The position numbers were made by a program, and so were the translations under genes. A stretch of DNA of 64,000 nucleotides from Pictodentalium vernedei (Eukaryota; Mollusca; Scaphopoda; Dentaliida; Dentaliidae), in NCBI GenBank assembly GCA_031216915.1, contig CM062297.1:366991704-367055703 (forward strand), read 5' to 3'. Positions 45,261-55,227 of the stretch are shown piece after piece. The notes under the pieces are model-generated. The model was not told the DNA's origin. It did no database searches and saw only the letters and a list, made by a program, of their open reading frames with translations. Every line of letters starts with the position of its first letter. Position 1 is the stretch's first letter.

Positions 45261-46270
45261 TCATAATGGAACATCAGTGGAGACGTACCATAAGCCTTCC
45301 TTGAGTCTCGTCACGAAGGGTAAATCGATATTAAGTCTTATTTCCATTGTACATAATTGCTTTATTGCCAATTTCATATTCAAGAACAATGCCAACATAC
45401 AGCTAGTAGTTGTATGTATTGTACGTATTGCTCCTACAAGGGGACAAAATAATTTCTTATTATCTACGCATTGATCATGTCCTATTTCAGGTACATATCG
45501 CATTCTTTATTTATCAACAATCAAGGTATCAGATTCCAGAGTGTACATAGCCACAAGTTTATTCGCTTCTTGTGAAGCGTGTTTACTCACATTTACAAAT
45601 GGTATAGGTAAAGCCTGTATATTAAATACTTCAAAGTTAAAGTTTGCATTACTTAATGGCACCTTTACCAAGGTTACCAATTTATTGTGAGCAAACACAG
45701 TTTCCATCATCAATAATGATAGTATTGCCAGAGTTCATTTCGGACATCTAATGGCAATGACGTATGATCATTCAATGGCAATTCTATTTCCCTCAATACG
45801 TTTGTTAGTAGTGAAGGATTTACGATTTTTGGAGATAATTTCTCATCAGTCAAAATACCCATTTGATCATGTAAATCACTCATATATGTCCATGCCGTGG
45901 TTAGCATGAGTTCCAGTTGTGTGAGTACTATTTCCAATTCATGATATGAATTTGTAAAATTTTCGATCAATACTAGATGTTCTTCATGGTCTGTGAAAAT
46001 TCGTTGGGCTTGTGCCTGGAATTCTGTAACTGATTTTGATAAATCTATCATAAATTCTCAATTTTGTTGAATCGCTTCTCTATTCAAACTTACCATAGTT
46101 AAACTCTCTTTAATAGCATGCTTAAGTTTAGCTTGATTAGCATATAATTTTTCAATATTACTTTGTAGTCCCTTTAAATATGAAGCAGACACAGTACCAA
46201 AAAGAAAACTTAACCCTTCCCCAACGAAATCTAACAATGCCCATTTAAATTGTGACGAGCTTATGATAGT
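45261..46270 (-). pseudogene. Envelope middle part: F-protein-type fusion domain
   Basis: Minus-strand coding from about 46,250 holds LDFVGEGLSFLFGTVSAS (LFGT at about 46,193-46,204), the hallmark fusion-peptide segment of baculovirus F and errantivirus Env proteins. A long helical stretch follows (KSVTEFQAQAQRIFTDHEEH). Frames 45,713-45,507 and 45,503-45,261 contain VKVPLSNANFNFEVFNIQAL and a Cys-rich region (DQCVDNKKLFCPLVGAIRT), separated only by an in-frame TAA. Several stops and shifts occur. The family assignment rests on motif order and spacing. Confidence 0.72.
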
Positions 46271-46703
46271 CGTTTAGATCATCTACTACTCATGTGACAC
46301 GATTATTTATGAAGCCGACCTCTTGGTATATATCTGTTATTATCAACTTAGTGCAACATAAAGGGAAAAAGTATTTATCAGTAATATTGTTAGTCTTTTC
46401 ATGATTCTCTATGACTACATCAAATTGTTGTTCAGTTTCAGCATAAAACTTATTTAGATATCTAACATTCTGCTCTACTTCAATTATGTATTGTATGAAT
46501 GCTTTTAAATCAAAAACATACATCATTGTCCAATCACTTGTTACCATATTTACTTCTTTTACTTTTCTAAAGATCATATTGTTTCTTACAATAGTATTTT
46601 CTTTTCCATTAACTATCGCTAATAATATCACCACAATTCCAACCGTAACTATCCAATGTAACTTCATGCTCCTACAAAGAAGGGAAGCAAGAGTTAGCTT
46701 CAT
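46271..46703 (-). pseudogene. Envelope N-terminal part with signal peptide
   Basis: The 137-codon frame has a cleavable signal sequence (MKLHWIVTVGIVVILLAIVN) after a short N-terminal extension. Next comes FRKVKEVNMVTSDWTMMYVF, which resembles the N-terminal strand of F-type envelope proteins, and potential N-glycosylation at NIT. It stops at GFINNRVT. The following fusion domain is in another frame. Extracellular, receptor-facing subunit by homology; the copy is broken. Confidence 0.7.
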
Positions 46704-47136
46704 GAGTGAATGTTGGTTCGCAAGGCCAACAAAGTATTCCCAGTATTTTCTTTCTTAACAAATCATAAGTCAATATAATTTAGTCACTCATTTTGCCTTC
46801 TCCCAACCTCAACCTCTCTGTAGATTGCCTTTATCATTGAAATTGTTATTCAGCTGTACTCCAAGGGGCAGGCTGCACTATCATCAATTTGTCAGAATCG
46901 GTGGCATTTTCATGATTCCTCAAGACTGTCTGAATCCTTGAAATTATATTACTTATGTCAGCCTGTGTTTACTGCTTGGGTTTAGTTGGTTCATTTTGTA
47001 ACTGATTTACCTCCATTGATTGTTCATTGTCAATCAGTCATGGAGGGTCAATATTTTGGGCAGACCTCTTCAGCTCATGGTCTGCCAAGAGCTTTTTCAT
47101 AGCTTTCTTATCTTCTCTAACCCTATGAACTTGTTG

Positions 47137-47741
47137 TCATAATTCTTCCAAGGGAACATCATCCTCTTCTGAGGAAAAATGCTCTCTGGTTTGTCTCTTA
47201 CTTCTAATGAGAGGAGCCAAAGGATGTTCCCCCTCTGCCTCACAATGCTCTGAGTGCAATCGTTCAGTCAAAGGTACTTCATCATTTGAAAATGACTGTT
47301 CTTGCATTATATCATCATGCACATCACTCTCGGCACCACTATCAATCGTGTCAGTGTTGGTAGTGGAAGGTTCTAGTGGTACAGCATTCCGTACCACTCA
47401 GCTGGCCTTCCCTGGCTTTGGCACCTCCCATTCCTGAGGAGCTAGGCTAAGTTTTTCTCCATGCATTTAATTATTCTATTTGTTAATTGATCTTTAATTT
47501 TATAACTTACTGGGCCTGTCTTTTCCATAACTACAAATGGGTAATCCCATCGAGATTCAAGTTTGCCTTTTGATCTACCAGATAAATACAAGACTGGGTC
47601 ACCCACTTCAAAGGTTGTATCTTTTGCTTTAGCATCATGTAATTTCTGTTGTTTCAGAACATGCTTCTTTTGCATGACCTTTTGTTGTAAGAATGCTTTA
47701 TGTTGTTCTTGTGAAGCAATTTTATGGAGTTCTTTGCCCAT
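47137..47741 (-). pseudogene. Integrase GPY/F-like module and pol C-terminal tail
   Basis: The frame 47,741-47,442 contains TTFEVGDPVLYLSGRSKGKL and RWDYPFVVMEKTGPVSYKIK, the SH3-like C-terminal module of Gypsy integrases. The frame 47,397-47,137 is an acidic tail (DSGAESDVHDDIMQEQSF, then RQTREHFSSEEDDVPLEEL) ending in a Pro/Leu phrase typical of Gypsy pol termini. It lies between integrase and the envelope signal peptide. Confidence 0.7.
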
Positions 47742-47759
47742 ATATTTTGTCTCGGCTTA

Positions 47760-48688
47760 AGTATAGTGTCCAAAGGCAACACAAAATCTCTACCATACAT
47801 CAGGTAGAATGGCAAGAACCCAGAGGATTCCCATCCATTGAATCTGATGGCTGCCAGAGCTTGATTGAGAAATAGATCACAAGTCTCGAGTTCCTTTCTT
47901 TACAATTTTGCCAAAACATTGTTTAAAGTACCATGAAACCTCTTGACCTTCCCATTAGACTGTGGATGGTAATAAGAAGTCTTTACATGATGAATTTTAA
48001 GATACTCTGTTAAGTGTTTCATGATCTCATTGCAATTTTCGGACCCATTGTCTGTTGATAATTCTTACGGACAGCCAAACCTGGGAACAATTTGTTCGAT
48101 TAACAAATTTGCTATTATTTCTGCCTTTTTGTCAGGCACTGGAAATGCCTCCGGCCAACCTGTAACTGAATACAAATCTATAAAAGTTATTATGTATTTA
48201 TTCCCGGATAAGGTGGTTGGATGAGGACCACTGATATCCAATGCTAACTTAGCAAATGGATAAGGAGGTTTATCCATTTCGTGTAAAGGCAAGGAATGTT
48301 TCTTTGTATTTTTTGCTCTACAAGGTAGGCATCTTTCGATATACTGGTAAATCTGTTTGTATAAACCAGGCCAGTAATATTTCCTGCTAATGTTATAATA
48401 CACTTTATCAATTCCTAAATGCCCTAAGTTGTCATGGTATTGTTCAAGTACGTCTGTGTACAACTGTTCTGGTATACACAATCGTACTCTAGGATTTTCT
48501 TCGGCAGCACTTATGTAATATAAAACTTCCTCAATCGACATATATTTACTGCTTACACTAGACGGTGTGTTAGGACTCTTATATTTCTTAATAACAACAA
48601 GTTTAGAATCTTTTTCTTGTTCTAATTTCATATCTAAATTTTTATACTTTATACTCTGGGGGTTCTTTAGAAGATTCTGTATTATCAT
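47760..48688 (-). pseudogene. Integrase core, catalytic Glu changed to Lys
   Basis: The frame 48,688-48,065 has the HHCC zinc module (HDNLGHLGIDKVYYNISRK, CLPCRAK) and the first catalytic Asp in KLALDISGPHPT. After a stop near 48,065 the next frame holds the second Asp in STDNGSENCNEIM. It then holds HPQSNGKVKRFHGTL, where the third catalytic residue, Glu in active enzymes, is Lys (codon at 47,942-47,944). Stops and shifts also occur before the GPY/F module. It cannot be a functional integrase. Confidence 0.8.
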
Positions 48689-48689
48689 T

Positions 48690-50285
48690 GATTACATGCA
48701 CATATTTTCTGGGGTCAATCTTATCACTATTTATACCTTATGTCCCTTTGGATCTGCATTAGCGATCCCTTCAGATAATCTTGAGAGCAGATCAGCACAG
48801 ATAATTTGTCTACCAGGTAATTATTCAATCATACAATTATAGCTGGCAATTTTTAATGCCCATCATTGTACTTTGGCATTATTTTGTGGACTTGTCAATA
48901 GGTATCACAGGGGAGCATGGTCTATCTTAATGACAAGCTCAGCACCCTGCAAATAATTATTGAATTTGTCCAAAGCATATGAGATGGCAAATGCCTCTTT
49001 CTCAAAAGACCATTTTTGTTGGGTCTCACCTGACTTATGTGATAAAAACACAATAGGTTTTTCATCAGGAACTCCTGGTAATTGACCTGTACCATCATCA
49101 CAAGGTTGAGTTAGTACCGCCCCTACACAAATGCTCGAGGCATCCGTGTAGAGTATGTAACGTTTTCTTCAATTTGGGTATGACAACTGTGCTACCTGGG
49201 CTAATTTTTCCTTCAATTCTTCAAAGGCCTTTTGTTGGGCCTCCTTTCAATGAAATTTTGAATATTTCATAATTAGTTCTAACAAAGGGGCAGCGATTTT
49301 GCTGAACCCTGGCAGAAATCGCCGGTAATAAGATAGCATCCCGAGAAAACTGCGCACTTCAGTGATGGTCTTTGGTGGTTTTAACTTTCAGATAACAGAG
49401 ACTATAGACTCTTCTGGTTTTATTCTGTCTTGGCTTATCACAAAGCCAAGATAAGAAGTTTCAGACTAAAAGAAGGAGCACTTCTTTGCTTTTAATTTGA
49501 GCTTGTGCTGGCATAATCTTTGGAATATTTGTTTAATGTGATTCAAGTGAGATTTTTCATCTCAACTAAAAATCAAAATGGCATCAATGTAAGCCAAAGA
49601 GAAGGCCTCTAGGCCTCTTAAGACATATGTCATGAGGGCCTGAAACTCAGAGGGGGCATTTATTAAACCATAGGGCATTACATTGAATTCATAAAGGCCT
49701 TTGTGACAAACAGAACGGTCTTAGACCTATCTTGTTCATCCATCTTGACCTGCCAATAACCTGACTTCATATCAAGACTGGTAAAGTACTTACACCCATT
49801 CAGTAATGTGAAGATAATATCTATGAGTGGCAACAGCCAGTTTGTGACAAATGTAACTCTGTTTAACTTCCGGAAATCAACACAAAAGCGCTTAGAGCAT
49901 CCTTCTTGCCAAGCAAGGAAAACTCCAAGAACTGTTTAAGCATTGAATAATACCGGCCTCTAAAATTTCAACCAAGGCATCATCCATGATCTTTTCCTTC
50001 AGGAGAGGTACTCTATAGGCTCGACTTTTTATAGGAGGAGAGTCTCCAGTATCAATCTTCATCTTAACTGTGTCTGTTTGGGTTAACTCCTTATCAGTCG
50101 TAGCAAATAAGTCTTTGTTTTCATTAATAACTTGCATTAATATATGTTTCTTATCATCCGGGACCTGTATATCAGCCTCGGTGGTCTCATTTTTATTTAA
50201 TTCAGGCTGGTTTGTCAATACTTGTTTTATTTCTATGAGTTGTTCCCCTTGATCCATGGAGTCAGTCTTCCAACTGTGCACCCAT
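48690..50285 (-). pseudogene. Reverse transcriptase and RNase H of the env-bearing element, catalytic Asp changed to Ala
   Basis: The frame 50,281-49,892 begins the RT (KMKIDTGDSPPIKSRAYRVP, then ILEAGIIQCLNSSWSFP). Downstream, in broken frames, the active-site motif reads YIDAILIFS at about 49,591-49,565, so the second Asp of YxDD is Ala. [15 protein letters not shown] and RNase H motifs YTDASSICVGAVLTQP and WSFEKEAFAISYALDKF follow to about 48,700. Several stops are TGA where related proteins have Arg, compatible with CGA-to-TGA decay. Confidence 0.8.
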
Positions 50286-50295
50286 GTTTCAAGGT

Positions 50296-51462
50296 CTAAT
50301 GTTTCTTCGTACTATTAACTATCATTACCGGAATATTTCCAACCACTGAATGTCTGCCCAAGTCTGAATCTCTTGTTTCACTTGGCTTGACAAGAGGATG
50401 TCCATATCGAGCGAATGAGTGTTCGCCTTCCAGTTCAGAGTCAGAAAGATTTGGAGAGGACGAGTGCGTAGCCACCCTATTGGAATAAGATCTGCGGCCG
50501 CTCCGCACAGACCTATCAGTCTCATGAATTCTCTCACTGTAACTTTTTCTGAGTTTAGACAATAGTGAGCATAACAACTGACTAACTTCACTCTGGTTAA
50601 CTGCAGAAGAACGAGATTGTTGTGCATCTCGAAGCTCATCCCCAGGTGGGTGGATGACTTGGATGGCACCAGATCTGACTTCTGCTCATTTACTATGAAA
50701 CCGAGATGTTGGAGCAATTGGAAGCAGATTCTGCACATTGTTCTGAAGCGTTAACTCATTGCCGTACTTTTGAAGAATATCGTCCAGGTAGGCCGACATT
50801 ACCACAGACGAATGAGCTCGGAAATAAGTCATTACCGAGTTCATTATTCGAGTGATCCAGGGCGCTAGATTCAGACCGAAGCACATCACACGGAACTGAT
50901 ATATGACACCTAGGACAGCAAAACAAAGATACTTTCTAAACGCCGGATGTACCATGACGTGAAAGTACGCATCCTTGAGATCTATGCTCGCGGTATAGTC
51001 GTTCACTCGATTACTCGCTCTGACTGATCGCATGGTCTCCATATAAAATTTTGGAGCCACAATCAGCTTGTTTATCCAGCTTAAATCTATTACTGGATAG
51101 AACGAGCCATCTGATTTCGGAACCAGAAAAAGATGGCTGTAGAAACCTGGAGATTCCTGGTTTTCTATGACCTCTATCGCGTTCTTCTGTAAGAGAGACT
51201 GGACTTCTGAAAAAAGCGAGTCTCTTTTTTGTAGATTTGACGGAAGTTGAGTCCATCTTGGACTTTGAGTTAATGGAGGTTTTCCTTTGAAGGACAGTTT
51301 CAGTCCTTCCGCTATAACCCTTCGAACCCAAGTGTCCTCCATAATTAATTCCCAATTTTCTGAGAAACTCGACAACCTTCCACCCACTGGAACACAACAG
51401 AGGTTTACACCATCACCTCCTGGACCTGCGAGGCTTGCGGAAGGAGAAACCATGGACTGCAC
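50296..51462 (-). pseudogene. DIRS reverse transcriptase, inverted segment
   Basis: The frame 51,462-50,686 shows the DIRS/Ngaro-type RT: QSLLQKNAIEVIENQESPGF, LFLVPKSDGSFYPVIDLSWI, TASIDLKDAYFHVMVHPAF with catalytic Asp, YQFRVMCFGLNLAPWI, and the YLDD active site. The frame 50,738-50,325 continues with the thumb (SKSSTHLGMSFEMHNNLVLL) to TWADIQWLEI. A frameshift lies near 50,700. RNase H, which should follow, is found only at 52,004 on the other strand. Confidence 0.85.
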
Positions 51463-51990
51463 CTCGCCCCATCGACCGAGGGGTGTCTGACCTGTTATTA
51501 CGGCCAGCGTTATGGCCCCTATTAAAGTCGCTGCCTTGACGGTCTCTAGAATAATGCCTAGAGGATGGGTACGAACCTCTATAGGAACTTCCCCTGGATG
51601 TACTCGTCCCAGAAGTTCCTGGCCTACTCTTCTCTGCCAATTCCGACTTTTTAGAAGCAGATTTAAATAGCAGAGAGTCTGAAGCTTTCTTAGTTAATTG
51701 ATCATAAATCGCAGAAAGCTTGCCATCAAAGAGAAGCTCTCCAGAGACCGGAGCGACTCTGAGAGAGTTTTTCACCTTACTGTCCACTCTCGTGGATGTA
51801 GCTAGGGCTCCGTCACGTCTAACTAACTCCAGATTAGCCACTGAAAGGGCAGAGTTATACGTGGAAAAAGCAATAGCCCTCAACAGAACTCTCAAGGAAG
51901 TTTGTACATCCTGAAATTATTGTCCCTCAAGGTGTAATGACAACGCTCTGCTAAGGTGATCTGCGTACGAAAGTGCATCTAAATTAGCTC
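51413..51990 (-). pseudogene. DIRS gag C-terminal part
   Basis: The frame 51,895-51,413 contains LRVLLRAIAFSTYNSALSVA and LFDGKLSAIYDQLTKKASDS. An Arg/Ser/Gly-rich tail follows (SRGSSYRGSYPSSRHYSRDR), typical of nucleic-acid-binding DIRS gag ends. It overlaps the start of RT. The N-terminal half is cut away at about 51,990 where RNase H begins in the opposite direction; an in-frame stop also lies near 51,915. Confidence 0.75.
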
Positions 51991-52003
51991 TATTATTAAC
52001 TCA

Positions 52004-52903
52004 CTGCAATTGCCAGATCCGAGTTTTACTATTTTGGCGGATGCCAGTCAAACAGGTTGGGGTGCGACACTATGCCCTTCGGATTCGAGGTGCCAGGGTC
52101 TTTGGGATCCACAGTTTTTAAGCAAGCACATAAACATCAAAGAAATGATGTCAATTTGGCTTGTGTTACGTCATTGGACGGACGTTATTCAGAATGCACA
52201 CGTGCACATTCTATCCGACAATACGACAGTGGTAGCGTATATTCGGAATCAGGGAGACACTCATTCCATTCCGTTGTTCAAGCTAACGGAAAGAATCCTT
52301 CTGTTTGTATTAGAACATCAGGTTCTCCTATCGGTCCGTCATATTCCGGGTCATCTGAATGTGTTAGCAGACTCCCTTTCACAGAGGGGTCGCCTGTTGC
52401 CATCAGAGTGGACTCTCAACAAACAGGTATTCAATCAGATTTGCTACCAATGGGAGTGGCCAATGATAGATCTGTTTGCGACGCATCTCAACAATCAGTT
52501 ACAGACGTATGTGTCACCATGTCCGGATCCTCGAGCATTTGCAGTAGATGCTCTATCGATCTCGAGGGACGGGATAATAGGATACGCGTATCCTCCAGTG
52601 CCGTTGGTTCATCAGATATTGCTCAAGATAAAACAATCACAATGCAAGATTCTATTGGTAGCATCTCTGTCACCACAAAGACTGTGGATAAATCTACTCA
52701 GGTGTCTGTTGTGGGACATGCCGTGGAAGCTTCCTCCATGGGAGAATCTTCTGTCGCAGGGGAAATCGTGCATTCTTCACCACAATCCGCAAGGTCTCAA
52801 CCTTCACATATTTCCTCTGTGTGGTCCTTCTTGCACAATAAACGTTTTACAGGACGAGCAGTGGACGCGATTTCTAACTGCAGGAGGACCTCCTCTTCGC
52901 TAA
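52004..52903 (+). CDS. DIRS RNase H and C-terminal domain
   Basis: The frame of 297 codons begins at the RNase H: PSFTILADASQTGWGATLCP with the first Asp, NIKEMMSIWLVLRHW with the Glu, VHILSDNTTVVAYIRNQGDT with the third Asp, and VRHIPGHLNVLADSLSQRG near the end. The following part (WPMIDLFATHLNNQLQTYVS, YAYPPVPLVHQILLKIKQSQ) is the DIRS-specific region C-terminal to RNase H. The domain appears intact. The ATG is fortuitous, since the protein is the continuation of an RT now inverted. The longer overlapping +1 frame at 52,057 is a shadow. Confidence 0.88.
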   Translation: MQLPDPSFTILADASQTGWGATLCPSDSRCQGLWDPQFLSKHINIKEMMSIWLVLRHWTDVIQNAHVHILSDNTTVVAYIRNQGDTHSIPLFKLTERILLFVLEHQVLLSVRHIPGHLNVLADSLSQRGRLLPSEWTLNKQVFNQICYQWEWPMIDLFATHLNNQLQTYVSPCPDPRAFAVDALSISRDGIIGYAYPPVPLVHQILLKIKQSQCKILLVASLSPQRLWINLLRCLLWDMPWKLPPWENLLSQGKSCILHHNPQGLNLHIFPLCGPSCTINVLQDEQWTRFLTAGGPPLR

Positions 52904-53830
52904 ATTATGCTGCTAAATGGAAGGTTTTTCGTCAGTGGTGTAGGGATCACTCTGTGGATATTCATGATATGATCCCTCCATTCCTGACATTGCAAATTTT
53001 CTGGTTTATTTGTTTGATGAGATCAAACTGCAGCCTGTTACTATCAAGGGTTGTATGTCTATGTTATCTGCACACCATGATACATTAATGATTGGATCTA
53101 ATGTCTCTTTATCTAAATTAGTAAGAAACTTTTTGATAAATAGACCTAGAACCCTTAGATTAATTCCTAGGTGGAATTTAGCATGGGTTCTTCTTAAGCT
53201 AAAAGAAGCGCCTTTTGAGCCTCTTGACACAGTAGACTTCAAATTCTAAAATTATAAGACAGCTTTCCTCTTAGCCTTCTCTTCTGCAAGAAGAGTTAGT
53301 GAGCTTCATGCATTATCTGTGAATGATTCTCACTATCGTAGTGTCAGTAATACTATTACCTTTACTACTAATGTTGGATTTTTGGCTAAGAATCAGGCTC
53401 CTAATAAGTATCCTGAACCTATTGTTGTTAAGGCTCTTCCATCTTCTGACGGGCGTAGGCCTTTACTCTGTCCTGTTAGAGCAATACGTATTTATAAACG
53501 TAGGTCTGAGTTCATTAGAAAGGGATGTAAGCGTTTATTTTTCTCTTTGATGCCTAATAGAAGGGACATTATGGTCCATTCTATTGCTAGATGGATCCAA
53601 TTAACTATACGTACTGCTTATGAAAAGTTATCTTCATTTCAGCAGTCTGCGCTTAAGATTTCAGCTCATGAAGTAAGAGCTCTATCAACATCTTGGGCTT
53701 ATGCTAATATGTTGCTATTACAGATTTAATGAAGGCTGTATATTGGTCTCAGCCTTCCACTTTCACGAATTTTATCTTAGAAATATTGAGTCCATTCTGG
53801 AGATCTTCATTGTTTAGGTCCGTTATCAGT
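52890..53830 (+). pseudogene. DIRS tyrosine recombinase, frameshifted
   Basis: The N-terminal helices are in AAKWKVFRQWCRDHSVDIHD and LLKLKEAPFEPLDTVDF. An in-frame TAA (about 53,250) precedes TAFLLAFSSARRVSELHALS with the first catalytic Arg. The frame 53,319-53,729 continues to SAHEVRALSTSWAY with the His-x-x-Arg. In this frame the position of the nucleophilic Tyr is Ile (FTNFILEI), but the neighbouring frame reads FYLRN, so a single-base shift has displaced it. At least three breaks. Confidence 0.82.
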
Positions 53831-53899
53831 TGCTCAGAATATCGCCCACTAAGCAGTTGCAACTATAGTTATGTAGGCTTTCTGTTCCGGCAGTGACTC

Positions 53900-54477
53900 T
53901 GTCCTGTTGCCCTCTTCGCTCTGGGGTATTTGACCCAGGGCAAGGGGAAGGGGTTGGGGGCAGGTGTTCCCTTAGGTCACCTGCTTTATAGTGAAAAGCA
54001 AGGGAATACCTCCCCTAGAGTCAGTAATTCCGAGTCGGTACCAGGATGGTTTTAAAGTGTAAATCTAATGTTTACTCATTTCATGTAATATTTTTAAAGT
54101 GTAGCTCGGTGTGAAGCATTTGTATATGTCACGTGTCAAACGAGCGTTAATATACAATCCTCGGACACTTTTAATGAGTATAAAGAGTCTCATTTCTCTT
54201 TATTTATTGGCTTATCTTTAAAAATAATTAGTATAAAGGGTTATACTGGATATTAATAGAGACCATTGATGTTATTGTGCTCAATTACGAAAAGGTATTG
54301 TGTCTTTCTTCTTTGATAAGAATAAGAAAGATACATGTAAATCCTATCTCTCCTTTTCTCCTTGAGGGGATAATTCTGTTTTATGTGATTGAGCTTATTG
54401 GATTTTCCTTTATGTCCTAGGCCCTCCAGCCATTTTACTATTTAGCTAATTCTGGTTTATTGGTACAGTATAAAAAT
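53900..54477. other. Probable DIRS 3' untranslated region, non-coding
   Basis: GC-rich phrases with local dyads (ggtgttcccttaggtcacct, gggaatacctcccctagagt). No ORF. Probably the downstream part of the DIRS element. Confidence 0.45.
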
Positions 54478-54833
54478 GTTAAAAAATTTATAGTAATTTA
54501 TATATTTTTTATACTTACCAATGACCCAGACGGGGATGACCCTCCCAGGAATTGGGAACTCTTACCTCCCCGCTGAGTACATAACACTTACCAGGCACTG
54601 GTTGTAAGAATGACATCTTGGCGCTAATTTCGAGACCTCCTTGACACTGCGCATGCGCAGTGGAGAAAAAGTATAGAGGACCTACTAGGACATCTAATTT
54701 TCGGTTTTTGATGCAAATTTTGGGTATTGGGGGGGATTTGTGTTTGGCCCTGAAGTAATTAGAGTTTGCACCAGATAAGTCAGGGTCATTGGTAAGTATA
54801 AAAAAATATATAAATTACTATAAATGTTTTAAC
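54478..54833. mobile_element. Inverted-repeat unit, about 50-60 bp arms (DIRS terminus or separate MITE)
   Basis: 54,478-54,537 (tagtaatttatatatttttt, atacttaccaatgaccc) pairs with 54,783-54,833 with very few mismatches. Between them are about 245 bp starting gacggggatgaccctcccag. DIRS elements end in inverted repeats, and this pair sits beyond the recombinase gene. It could equally be an independent MITE, and no target duplication is evident. Confidence 0.6.
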
Positions 54834-55227
54834 TTTTCGTCTTAGAGTCCAGTTTTGGAAAAGATAATTGTCTAATAGGTTTTGCAATTGCACCCCCTTT
54901 GGCAGCAGATCCTCGACCTGACATTGTGAATAAACAATAACACTTTAGTCTATTAGGACGTGATTGGGATTCAAGTTTACTCTTGTGCACTGTACAATTA
55001 TATCCAACTCATGACCTCATCACACTACAGAGCATCGAAGTAGGTAAGGTTCTCTAAAAACGAAAAAATACAGCATCTCCAGTCATGTTGGCATTAGTAA
55101 AAGACTGCCTTGTTAAACCTACTGTCTTAACAAGCTAACCATACTATCCTTAACTTAGGAAATATAAGATTACACCATTAAAACACTGAAACACTGGGAG
55201 CAGAAATCTCGCGTGTCAGTATCTCGC
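54834..55227. other. Non-coding, nothing recognised
   Basis: No ORF or repeat that I can name between the inverted-repeat unit and the fold-back arm. Confidence 0.5.

Larger units (their letters stand above)
44503..50285 (-). mobile_element. Env-bearing Ty3/Gypsy (errantivirus-like) remnant, 5' end missing
   Basis: On the minus strand the order is RT, RNase H, integrase, GPY/F domain, envelope, the order of insect errantiviruses and other env-bearing Gypsy elements. Gag, protease and the 5' LTR are absent: at about 50,290 the sequence switches abruptly to a DIRS element. No LTR could be defined on the 3' side. Every gene contains stops or frameshifts. Catalytic residues are lost in both RT and integrase. 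Confidence 0.8.
50290..53900. mobile_element. DIRS-type tyrosine-recombinase retrotransposon with an inverted gag-RT half
   Basis: Gag and RT lie on the minus strand (about 51,990-50,300), while RNase H and tyrosine recombinase lie on the plus strand (52,004-53,830). In intact DIRS elements gag, RT and RNase H run in one direction, and RT is directly followed by RNase H. Here the RT frame stops at about 50,300, and RNase H starts at 52,004, directly after truncated gag read in reverse. The breakpoints fall at the RT/RNase H boundary and within gag, as expected for an inversion of the gag-RT segment. ttaa-containing microhomology is present at both junctions. Confidence 0.8.

Noticed and set aside
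52057-53088. 343-codon plus-strand ORF
   Set aside because: It overlaps the true DIRS RNase H frame in another phase; the translation is Ser/Asp-rich and shows no domain.
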